DNA of 64,000 nucleotides from Axinella damicornis. Lineage: Eukaryota; Porifera; Demospongiae; Axinellida; Axinellidae. Position numbers and translations under genes: made by a program. Under the pieces are notes generated by a model. That model was not told where the DNA came from. It made no database searches and was given only the letters and a program-made list of their open reading frames with translations. How positions within the stretch are numbered: the stretch's first letter is position 1; every line of letters starts with the position of its first letter. The stretch is from positions 8,016,027-8,080,026 of the forward strand of contig OZ007509.1 of assembly GCA_963931865.1 (NCBI GenBank), written 5' to 3'. Below, piece after piece: positions 44,810 through 56,700 of this stretch.

Positions 44810-45730
44810 ACGTCAACTTCCTTTAGTTGCAAGTAGCTACGCAAACAGGAATGCTGGAAGTACGTGCATGAAAACATATATGACCTAGCTTGAAATTATT
44901 GCTCTTTTATTTTGAAATGCTTACGTCCACATGTAAAATTCCTGGTATTATGCCACCTGGTAAGTAACCTTGTACCTAGGCACTTAGGGGAAGCCTCCCA
45001 GAGGTCGAGGCTATAGCCTCATGGTTTCCTGTAATTACGATTTAATTGTTCATTGATGGAGATGACTTTAGTTGGGTAAGTAGCTACCCTTTGGAGCATG
45101 CAGTGTACATGTAGTACTGGTATGTGTTTATTACCACTAGCTAACTTGCAATTGTGCCCCAAATAGAATATTCCTGGAAGTTCGATTCGCTAACAGAACT
45201 AATCACCGATAGGTATCAATGGTCGACTAGTAAGTTGCAAACTCCACTAGCTACTCTCTCGTATACGTTGACCAATAGAACATGCACTGGATACCATCAG
45301 ACTAGTAAGTTCCTCGATCCTTATCTGCAGAACTTCATGAGATAAACGTTCAACCAGTGTCTTCGTGGTCTCACAATGTTTCTTCATGCATCACATGGAG
45401 GTATAGCTATGCAGAAATGCTGCCATCACTCGTTGACATGCTTGAATGGTTGCCGGTTCGACAGCTTTGCTGTCACTATGATGACCCTTAGTCTGGAGTG
45501 CCAAGCTTAGCGTTGTTGCTTTGGGAGCAGGAGCTGCATGTGCATACAGATTGCATCCCTTCCTGATGGCACATGCAGATGTAGTTTACAATTAAAGCCC
45601 AAAATGCGGACTTCAACCTCTAGAATAGGTACAGACCTTTAGCTGTAGTCTACTGAATCTAAACACACTAGTCCTAACTCTAGCTACAGATGAAGTTATA
45701 GCTGTAGGGTAAAGTACAGTCGATCTATCA
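44810..45730. other. Stretch with no recognised gene
   Basis: Short ORFs only, no recognised repeat apart from scattered TAGCTA-rich words common in this genome. Confidence 0.35.
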
Positions 45731-45736
45731 TCAATA

Positions 45737-46306
45737 TATTAAGATTTTAACTGTGTGTGTGTGTGTGTGTGAGTGACGGAAGTGGGATGTTCGTGGGGCG
45801 GGACTAGACTATAGTTAATTTATTTACTGAACCTCGAACTCCGCGAAGAATGTTCGAGAACATTGGACCCGGGCATGGGGTGGAATCCAGCAAGCGGCGG
45901 ATGTATGCAATCGGGGAGCAGCAGTCGAAGCGGGCGAGCAGCAGTTGAAGCGGACGCAATCGGGGAGCAGCAGTTGAAGCGGACGCAATCGGGGAGCAGA
46001 AATTGAAGCGGACGCAATCGGGGAGTAGCAGCCGAAGCGGACGCGATCGGGAGAAGCAGCTGAAGCGGACGCAAGCGGCGAGCAGCAGCTGAAGCGTGCG
46101 CAATCGGGGAGCAGCAGCTGGAAGCGGAGGCAAACTGGGAGCAGCAGTGGAAGCGGATGCCGCAAACGGGCTCGGGAGCAGCAGCTGAAGCGGACGCAAT
46201 CGGGGTGAAGCAGCTCTGCACAGAGAGCTGTCCGGCGCCGGATTACGCACGGTAGGCGAACAAGGGGGAAGTAGCTGAGCGAGCGAAGCGAGCTCAGCTA
46301 CTTGTA
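45737..46306 (+). repeat. VNTR-bearing repeat element, longest copy A
   Basis: Left end ATTAAGATTTTAAC plus (TG)n, GACGGAAGTGGGATGTTCGT and GGGGCGGGACTAGAC. Then about eleven 25-27 bp units of AAGCGGACGCAATCGGGGAG. Then AGAGAGCTGTCCGGCGCCGG and the hairpin GTAGCTGAGC...GCTCAGCTAC ending CTTGTA. ORFs here (RPLQLLLP repeats) come from the units. Confidence 0.85.
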
Positions 46307-46439
46307 CATAATATTATTGCATGATACCCTACAAGTTCAAAGGATCAGGTGTGCCAATATCTGGCATATGGCACTGCTGTGACATCATCACTTAGCAACA
46401 CACATCACGAAGCAACATCCAATCAGGCGCATGCAATAA

Positions 46440-46573
46440 ATTAGTTATAGCATGGCAACGCGGGCTGCATGCCAGATATTGGCACTGCTGATGTAAAGCC
46501 CTCGGGCTTTATGTCACAGCAGTGCCAATATCTGGGATACATGCAGCCCTTGTTGCCATGCTATAACTAATAC
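46440..46573. mobile_element. Foldback element
   Basis: Arms TTAGTTATAGCATGGCAACG and GTTGCCATGCTATAACTAA enclose paired CCAGATATTGGCACTGCTG and CAGCAGTGCCAATATCTGG around AAAGCCCTCGGGCTTTA. No coding content. Confidence 0.7.
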
Positions 46574-46599
46574 TTAGTACTTGTGACATGATACCCTAC

Positions 46600-47790
46600 A
46601 CGTTCAAAGTACAGTCAGTATGCCAATACAAAGTAATGGCACTGACCAGAATGCCATGCAGTAGGCACCTATCCATGCCAGTATATAGGCACCTAATCTT
46701 GCTTATTGTATGAGTGTGCATGGCTACTTGTCTATTGGCACTTGCCTATTGGCACTTGCCATTAATTTTGCCTGCAGCCCTCAGACTCAATGCCAAATTA
46801 CCAATATTTGACGTATTGTACAATCACTACATATGGGGGGAAATGCTAATCTGCCAACCAGTCTGAATGGCAAAAGGTGGCAATGGTATAGATAGAGGAA
46901 GGTACAAACCATGCTTCTTGGATTATTGCATACACCAGCCTGAAAATGAAATAGTTTAATTCTGCATGATTGGTACATACGTAGGTCAATTGACTAGGTG
47001 GCCTTGTCCCAAGCTCCCCTTGTGGGAGACGAAACAGGAATGGCGGGAGAGGCATGAAGGAAAAATCACCGGCCTTCTACAAAGATTGTAGTTCTTATCA
47101 GTTATGTAAGAGCTAGCCTAGTCAATAACCCCATTCATTGCTGTGCGCAGGATAAGGCCGGAGTCTGGGAATGAGGCTATTGACTACAGGCTAGCTCTTA
47201 CATAATATTATTGTCCAAAATGTCTACAACAAAAGTCGCAGGTAATTATTCTTCCTCTCCCCATTCCAAGCATTCATATGGCTGTACATACGCAAGTACA
47301 GCGGGGGGACCTGGGAACGAGGCTATAGGCTGGCTACATGCGAAGCTTGCCTCCATATATCCAAACACTAGTCTCATTCCCAGACTATAAATATTACGCA
47401 TTAATATGATCAGTGGTGCAGGAGTCTGGAACAAGAGCACGTACACATGCATCACACCCAACACACGCCCAGAATATTCATGACTTGTGTATTATACATA
47501 CCTCTGCACTATAATATATAGCTACTGGCTGTGAAATTACAACTCCTGCAGTTTATATAGGAGTGAGCACTCAAAACTTGTCGACGGATGACCAACATAT
47601 CACTGAATGCTATTTCATTGCAAAGAAAATAATGCGACTCAATGCTCTATAATGATAACTATTATAACGAGTGCCTGTGTTTCCAACATCAATCTTCACT
47701 AAGCATACAAAGAATGAGCTATCTTCTCCAGTTCACACAGGGATGCATCCCTGCAGGGCATGGGTCACACTCCGTGTAGTTGTTCCTCTA
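46600..47790. other. Stretch with no recognised gene
   Basis: Contains an imperfect foldback at 47100-47210 (GTAAGAGCTAGCCT and AGGCTAGCTCTTAC) and remnants of TGGGAACGAGGCTA ends near 47310. On the 3' side of the LRR gene. Confidence 0.4.
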
Positions 47791-47798
47791 TATGCCAA

Positions 47799-50700
47799 TT
47801 ACTGATCCAAGCTGCAGAATACTGGGAAAAGGTTCTCAGATAATTATAGCTACAAAAGAACTGGAATTTGAGACTAGTGATGAGTAATGATACAGACTTT
47901 CTGTTAGATACGTGGATGATCAAGCTTTTACTATTTAACCGACGGGGCAACCGTACTCCTGGTGGTAGCTGTTGCAACCGGTTGCAACTCGCTAGTAGCG
48001 CACTAAGTATTACAGCTTGTTCCAATTAACACACGTCATGTGAAGACCATGCTCAGTCGATCGAGACATCCAAAGGGAAGACAAGATACAGACCTTCAAT
48101 TAGTTTGCTACTCGGGTGATAAAGATTTCATACAATTTAACACCACAACTGAACAGGACTCCATTATTACAATTTTGAAAGCAATGTGGATCTAGATTTT
48201 CCAACCTTGTATAGTTCACACAATCGTTTTTCTTTCCTCTGCATCCTGCTCATTTCCTGTTTTCTAAGTGACTACCGTAGATCGGGAAATTATTTGTGTG
48301 TAAATTTTTCGTGGCGTTAAATTTTCATAGTTTAGCTCATCAACGAAAATTTTTTAACGATCATTGTATCAAGAATGGAGACGTACGAACGAGCGTTCTT
48401 CTTGGCTGTACTGTATCTCCTGTACGGCCCGTGCTTCTTCCCTTCCGCTTCGGCCCGCCGTTTGTCAATTCAAGCAATACCTCGCGAGGGAACGGAGAGC
48501 GATAGAGATCTTTTGAGATCGGGGAGTCCATCTGCGGCCTTGAAGAATCACAGAACTTAAAGGACCGTGAGCGCAGCACAGGTGAATTCACTATACTACG
48601 TAGTTTACACATGGCTGACCGTAAAAATTATCCGTTATAAATAAATTTCGTGCGTTAAATTTTCGTGGTTGCGGGCAACTACAAAAATATTTTAACAACG
48701 AAAATTTCCCGATCTACGGTATCATGTGACCAGGTCAGGTGACCACATAGTTGTAAACAAATTTACAAACTCAGACGGTGATGGTGTAGTTAAACTTACT
48801 CAATCTTGAGATTCCTTCTCTTGTGCTCGGCTTCGAACAGGGCAGACCTCCCTTGAGAGGAAATATAATTCCCTCGAAGGCTAGAAGAAAAATGGCAAAA
48901 ACTAACAGATCATCCATATCCACATGAGGGTAGCCTCATTCCCAGGATCATCCCCAGCATTTTGTTGGGACAAAGAGCTGGGGAGGAGCATGGGAACGAG
49001 GCTATCATGAGATCAATGCTACTGAATAACACAACAGTAGTCACAACTATTGCACTGCCATCCACTGAATACATGTACCATCCACAGACACCTTCGTCTT
49101 GTGAGTCATGACCAATCAGCAACTCACCAACAGCATTGTTGTTGGTGTACGTAGCTACATGTTTATGTGCTCCAGTAGTCATGTATATAGTCCATATGCA
49201 CAATTACATATTTGCCTCACACACACAATGTGTGATGACACATCAGCCCACGAGCAGACTGAAGTATCTACAAGCAGGAAATGAACAGCCTCATTCCCAG
49301 GCCTACCCTGTTTTCAGTTCTTCGGTTTTCATTACACGGATGCAGAAGAGTGGCAAAGAACGGGGAAGGTCTGGTATCATTCATCACATGAGTTATGTCA
49401 GGTGGACATGATCGTGAAATGGACATGGGGGGGGGGGGGGGGGGGGGGGGGGCTGTAGTCCTTTCAGCAGGTCCTGAAGCATTCATCACCCAGACGGCTC
49501 AGTTTGAACGCTCCACGGCTAGTCGAGACTCCCAGACGATCTACACAACTTCGTCTGCCAGTTTTTAACTTATTTGCAGTTGGGTCACACCCACCTGACA
49601 TCATTCATGTGATGGATAATAGCAGACCTTCCCCGTTTTTCGCTGTGCAGCTCTTCCGCATCCGTGTATTACTGTCAACGCAACCGAAGAACAGAAAAAA
49701 CAGGGTAGGCCAGGGAACGAGGCTAGGAAATGAATGGTTGGACTCACTGTAGCTCCTGCAGGCTCTGGTTCACTTCCAAAGCTCCAGACAGTGCAGTGGC
49801 TCCATTGTCTGAGATCTTATTGCCTCTGAGGCTGTGAAAACAAGAGATAGAAAAGGCTCAACAGACATGCAGACTGGCATTCGTCGTGTATAAACATTTG
49901 CCGCAAAAATTGCCACTGCATCTGTATACCACCAAAGTTTGGAAGAAGTGTCCGAGCACCAGATCTCACAGAAGTAACCATGCACAGTCATTGGATCACA
50001 TTATTGCAGCTATCCAATATTCACTCGATCTGCCATCCTACATTGACGTTCTGCTGAGGGTGAACTTAATTAGCAGATGAGTATCCTTTTCAGGTCTAAG
50101 TACGTAATGGTTGGACTCACTATAGTTGCTGAAGGCTCTGGTTCACTTTCAAAGCTCCTGACAGTGCATGGGCTCCACTGTTTGATATATAGTTCTCACT
50201 GAGGCTGCAGAACGACAGAGAACGGCAAGATGAAACTGCTATAGTGTAAAAATCATCTAAGAATATGTATGGAGATGTAGGGATAGCAGAACTGCAAAAC
50301 GTAAGGAACGTAAGGGGTGATGGTAGCCTCGTTCCCAGGCCTTTCCCCGTTTTTTTTCTGTTCTTCGGTTTCCGTTGACAATAATACACGGATGCGGAAG
50401 GGCGGCGAAAAACACGGAAGGCCTGGTACGATTCATCACGTGAGTGACGTCAGGTGGACGCAAGGGTGGACGTAGGGGGGGCGGGGCCCTTAGTCGTTTC
50501 AGCGGATCCTGAAGGTTGTTCATCATCCAGTCGGCTCGGTTCGAACGATCCGCGGCTAGTCGGGACTCACAGACGATCTACACAACTTCTTGGGCGCTTT
50601 TAAAACTTATTTGCGGTTTTGCCACACCCGGCAAAACCGCAAATAAGTTTTAAAAGCGCCCAAGAAGTTGTGTAGATCGTCTGCGAGTCCCGACTAGCCT

Positions 50701-53700
50701 CGGATCGTTCGAACCGAGCCGACTGGATGATGAACAGTGAAATGACTAAGGGCCCCGCCCCCCCTACGTCCACCCTTGCGTCCACCTGACGTCACTCACG
50801 TGATGAATCGTACCAGGCCTTCCGCGTTTTTCGCCGCCCTTCCGCATCCGTGTATTATTGTCAACGGAAACCGAAGAACAGAAAAAACAGGGTAGGCCTG
50901 GGAACGAGGCTAGGATGATGGCATAAAACAGTACACAATTTAGAGTTCAAAGTTCAAAGTTGCTCCATACTACACATGCATACAAATGAAGAAAATGACA
51001 TCGCAGATGAAGCCATAGTTTCAAGTGCCTCATGAGACTTCGAAGCCGTCAAAACAAGATGGGGTCATGCACTGCTCATGGAGCTAGGCAGTTTTGAACT
51101 AGCCCGATTGAAGAAAGAAGAAGAAAACCGGTTTCGCAACTTTCTGGTGTGGTACTTTTGTGATTGTTTTTTGTGACACTGGGAGTCTTCTTGGCCAGGT
51201 AAACACTGGAAGATGAATGGCAAGTTGACATGAGGCTTATACGTTGACCGCTTTTAGCATATATTACTGTGTGTCCGCTCTATCCCTACATAAAGACTCT
51301 ACTGAGTATATGAAAGAACCCTTAAGAAGCAGAACATGAGTGGCTATAGACTCACCCTAGCTTCTGAAGCCTCTGGTTCACTTCCAATGCTCCAGACAGT
51401 GCATAGGTTCCATTGTCTGTGATTCTGTTCTGACTGAGACTGCAGAATGGCAGGGCAGAACAATCTCTTCAACCACATTGTACGTGTCCAAGTCCCAGAC
51501 ACAGTATCAGATGCTGTTTGTCAGTTTATGAGCTATGAAGTGGACTACTGCCTTGTTCCCAAGTGAAGAGGCCAATCTCAGAACTTAACAATGGATTGCA
51601 TGTCCAAATCTAATCTTCATATTCCCTGCAGCCACATTGCAAGAAATGTGAAACATTTTACACAAAACTGCTGTTTGACTATGGGTATGTTCCCTTCCAG
51701 GAATGACACTGGTTCTTCTAAAAAAGCCGCACTATATGGACAATAAGCAAAAGGATGCCAAGTCCAAAATCAACCCATTTTGAGCTCATCGTATGCATAC
51801 ACAAGAACATATAAAACCTATATCTTGCTCTCATCGTATGTATACACAAGAATGTAGAAAACCTATATCCAATTTTGAACTTATCGTATGCATACACAAG
51901 AACATAGAGAACCCATATCCCATTTTGAGCTCATGCAATTGCATACACAAGAATATTGCACTTCATGTGGAGCCTGTAAAGCAGTAGAAGGCAGCCCCAT
52001 CAGATCAGTTATCCTCAGAGATGGCTTCATTGACGACTAGTTACAGTTATATGGGCAATTCCAGGGATGGGTACAGGATTTTTGATGGGGGGAGGGCAAA
52101 TAGCACAATTGCACACTAGCGCAGGCAGCGCAGAGAGGCGCCTTCGGTTTTAGGATGGGCTCTCGTGGTACCTTCGTGATTAGCACTTCAAATTCCAGAT
52201 GTACGAGGATCGAGGCCATCCTTGCTTAGTAGCAATGATGCTACAGATAGACATTGAGCTAGCTACTATTCATGGGAGTGTCTTTCGCCTGCTGAGCTCT
52301 GTTTGGAGTGTAATTCAGTTAGTGGTCATGCCCACCCCATTCTGGTGAAGGGGAGGGGGGGGGGGGGGGGGGGGGGGGGCTAAAGCGCCCAAAGCCCCCC
52401 CCCCTCCTAAATACGTGCCTGACTTCTGGCTTGACTCACTCTAGTTCCTGCAGGATCTGGTTCACTTCTAATGCTCCAGACAGTGCATGGGCTCCATCAT
52501 CTGAGATCTTGTTATCACTGAGGCTGCAGAACGTCAGAACAAGAGGTAAAAGAAGCTCAGTTCAGTACAAGTATTCTCTCATCTTGTACAAAATACGTAG
52601 CGTCTCAGTCTGAGACATAGTATATCAGAGCTCTGCCCACAACTTCCTGTGTGGTGACAGAGATCTAGCTCCACCCATAACTTCCTGTGGACAGGTCTAG
52701 CCTGTGCGGCAAGTGGTCTACTGTACAAGCTCCACAGACTAGTGGTCTCATAGCACACACAAATACTCAAATACTTCAGGGAGAGTGAATTTAAGGATTG
52801 AAGATGGTACGTAGCTACTGAGTTGCCTTCGCTGTTTGTCTATGAAAACAAGGTGTCGTTATTGAAGAGCTCGGTATACTGCGTATGTAGTGGGAATATT
52901 TGTTTGCCGTTGTTTGATGGTATTAACTGCATGCATGTGCATGTCATTAGTGATAAGTGGGAGTTGAAACCAGTGGCGTAGCTAGGTATTCTGTATTGCC
53001 AGGGCCTGAGTACTGCCACTGCCGAAGGCAGTGAATAGAGGTGCGTGGTGCTGATCCAATCCGTGCGAAGCTCGGAAGATTTTTCCATGGTCATTATTCA
53101 GTTACCTACGTAGATGGGCTATCGTAGCACTGCCACTGCTTTCTGGCTTCCATGCAATCCGTGACTGTCTCCTCTCGACGCGGAAAGGAAATATAAGCTG
53201 GTAGCCCAAGCCTACTAATTCTAAGCCGATGAAAGAGTTTTCGCCAGTGCTACATACTCGTTCCCTTCTGCACTGTCCACTCGGAGCACTCCGCCATTTA
53301 GTACACATGGCATACTAATGTAAATTGCACATGTGGAAATAATTTTATGTGACGATCATACTGACACCTGGGCCTAGGTCCGGGTGGGCCCGGGTTTGGC
53401 TACACCACTGGTTGAAGCTAGTATGCGTTTAGGCGAATCATATGTGGTGTTGTGTTTGATAATACCAAATCACCAAACTCAATTTACCCTCAAACGTTCT
53501 TGTAACTCAACCCTCCAAACTGTACACATGCAAGATTGCCTCTAAGTACATTGGTGAGCAAATCACATTCAATGAGTATATGATCAAGATGATCGGGAAA
53601 GGATAACTTGCTGATGTAAAATGGTCGGTCTTAAACACTGAGCTATTCGAGGCTACTTAAGTCTAAAACAAGGCCCATTACCCTTGAAGCAAGAGAAATG

Positions 53701-56700
53701 GCCCACCCGGCTCAAACAAAGGCTTTCCATGGCCAAGCCCAGACACAGCCATCCTGTTTGCACCCTTGAGGTGCACCCCTTAGGCCAGAATTCTTTCTGA
53801 TAAATTTCATAGTGCCTGTCCCACTCTCTGTGCTCACGCAGAACCTAGCATCTCCCAAGGATGTGAGATCATGAAGCTGAAAGTCTCATTATACATTTAT
53901 ACATCACAATTGGTGGTTGACGTATTGGCTGGACTCACTTAAATTTCCGAATGCTCCGGTTGACTTGAAAAGCTCCAGACAGAGCAACGACACCATCATC
54001 TGAGATCTTGCTGTCACTGAGGCTGCAGAATGTCAGAACAAGAGTAAAATAAATCTAGCTGTCCGTCTAGTACCAAATACAGTGCATTTCAGTCTTGTAT
54101 AGCTGCCTTGTTGGGATGCCTTGCATGTAGCACAAAGTGGGGGGAGGGGGTAGGGGGGAGGGAGGGGGTAGGGGGGAGGGAGGGGGGAGGGGGGAGGGAG
54201 GAGGGGGGAGGAGGGGATGGGGGGAGGGGTGGGGTGGGGTGGGGAGAGGGGAGGGGGGAGCTGGTGAGTGAGTTTCGATCTGAATGTGGCTGGTAATATG
54301 TATCACACCAGTAATCTCATTAGCTAGGCCTCCACACAGAGGGGATGGAGCTGGAATTTGCTCACCTGTTGCACCAACCATATGACATATTTATGTCTAA
54401 ACACTAGTTCACAAGTACACAGTATTTGGTCATCTCTTGCCCGGTGTAAGCTGTGACTGCTATGGTTGCTGACCACATTGTCGGTCTTGCAGTGACGCTG
54501 GCTGCGTTCAGTAATCACAAAGACGAGCGGCACTACTGTAGACTGGCTGGTAATGTGGAATGGACTATGGAATGAACCTGTGTTAATTCTGACATCCTTC
54601 TTGAAGTCTTAGGGGACGAAGTCCATGCAAAAGTTTCAAGGGACCCTTCAGCATCAGAGGAGGTTGGACACGGTCATGTGACCTACTGCAGAGGCGAATT
54701 TATACCCTTTCACCCTGCAAAATTTCCTAGTACATTGTCACATGCCGCATTGAACCTCAAGTGTGGGGGTATTCCATTCCTGAATGGCCCAGGATTGTGT
54801 TTCTTGCTACAGTTACGTATGGGTATGACCTTCAAACCTTGAAACCACACTATACCTAGCTAATAATAGCAAAAGGATGCCAAGGCCAAATCGTCCAAGT
54901 GTGAGCTCATGAAATCATCATGCATTATGCAGGTATTCAATGGCCGGACTCACTGAAGTTCCTGAAGGCTCTGGTTCATTTTCAAAGCTCCAGATAGTGC
55001 ACGGGCTCCATTTTCTGAGATCTTGTTTCCACTGAGGCTGCAGAAAGCCAGAGAACAAGAGAGAAAAGGCCGAATACGTAGACCGTCTGACTAGTACTCA
55101 GAAGGTCTTGGGAAACACCTGGTTTATATCACCTGTCACAATTATAGATATTCAAATGTTTGCTTGCTGTCAAAGAGTGAATGTCTGGCAGGTGTAATCA
55201 GCTGTTAACCGTCAATCCACTAGTTCTGAAGACACCGGTCCATTGACCTAAGCCTACCACTGAGGTAGCTTTAATAGCAGATCTTGATTACGTATATCAG
55301 GGTACTCACTGCAGCTCCTGAAGGCTCTGGTTCACTTGCAATGTTCTAGCCAGCACATGAACTCCTGGATCTGAGATGATGTTGTGACTGAGGCTACAGC
55401 ATGTTGAAGGGATGCAAGATGGTACAATAATATTAAAGATACAAACACGGCTTCCAAGATCGTTAATAGTACCCACCCAATTACAATGTGGTAGCTACAC
55501 ATACATGTAGCGGGCCGGCTTTTGTCCCTGTCCATCAAAATACTTGGACAAAGCTGGGTGGAGTCTGGGAATGATTGACTGCACATGAATAATGCGTCAA
55601 ACTCACTTTAGCTTCTGAAGGCTCTGGTTCGCTTTCAAAGCTGTTGCCAACGCATGGGCTCCTGCATCTGAGATTTTGTTGTGACTGACGCTACAGTAAG
55701 TTGAAGAGATACAAGATAAACCAGGAGCGCATGAGCCGCCGAAGGCGGCTCATGCGCTCATGCGCTCCTGGATAAACATATATCACCTTGTTAATTGCAC
55801 AAACACTATTCATAGCTGCTTGATTGTATGAAGTCTAAACTTGGTTAGACTAAGTTAACGCATGAAGGAAATGAGGGGTGGGGCTAGTTGAACTTAGGCA
55901 TGCGCAGTAAGCATAACCTGCTCATCTTGTGGCAAACAGAGCGTCGACTAACAAGGTCCGAATCTGTCATGATCCGAAGCAGTTAACTCGACAGTGGGCA
56001 GACACGTATTTGGAATGGCAAGAGAGAAGGACGGCAGTGCTGTGAAGGCCAAGGAGGCAGGGGAGGAGGAATCGGTCCGTGGTGGCCGTGGGGCCACATC
56101 CTTTGAGCTGACCCCGGCAATGACAGACGCGATTGCCCAGCGGGTGGTGGAGAAGCTGACGGCTAGGGCGCACGATGGAGGCAACGCTGGGAGCCAGTCC
56201 ACCAGGGGTATCCACAAGCTCCACGGGTACGTAGGTTAGGTAGAAAATAAAAGGGAAAAAGATGGCGTGGGATTATAGGTCAAAGTAGGGGCCGACCTAG
56301 GGATGGGAGGCTAATGGTAGCAAACATAGGCTAAAGCAGTGATCAGGGTGTCATGGCAGGAAGCAAGGCCACCTCAGCTAGTATATTTATACTCCACTTC
56401 GGAAAGCAGGAGAGCACCGCCATGGCAGTCTATAGTGACCACAGTGTCACAAGAAGGCAGTACCCACCAGGGTGTGGTGTGCTTGGGAGATGAGCGGTGA
56501 AAATACAGGGTGCCACTGAAGCGTATGCATCCGCCTGGGTGTAGTGCGGGATGAGTGGTGACCACACTGTGCCACCAAAAGTATGCCTTCACCACGCAGC
56601 CAGGTTGCAGAAGGTGTGGTTGGAACCAGGGCTTCCCCCAGTCCCCAAGAGGGTGCATGAGAGGATGGTATAGTGGGAATTTGTGGACTTGGCGGAACTG

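Noticed and set aside
45804..46250. Overlapping RPLQLLLP / FSCCSP repeat proteins
   Set aside because: All reading frames of the VNTR repeat stay open; none has gene-like context. The same holds for 14987-15373 and 59170-59451.
54067..54381. Proline-rich ORF
   Set aside because: Complement of the GGGGAGGG tract.
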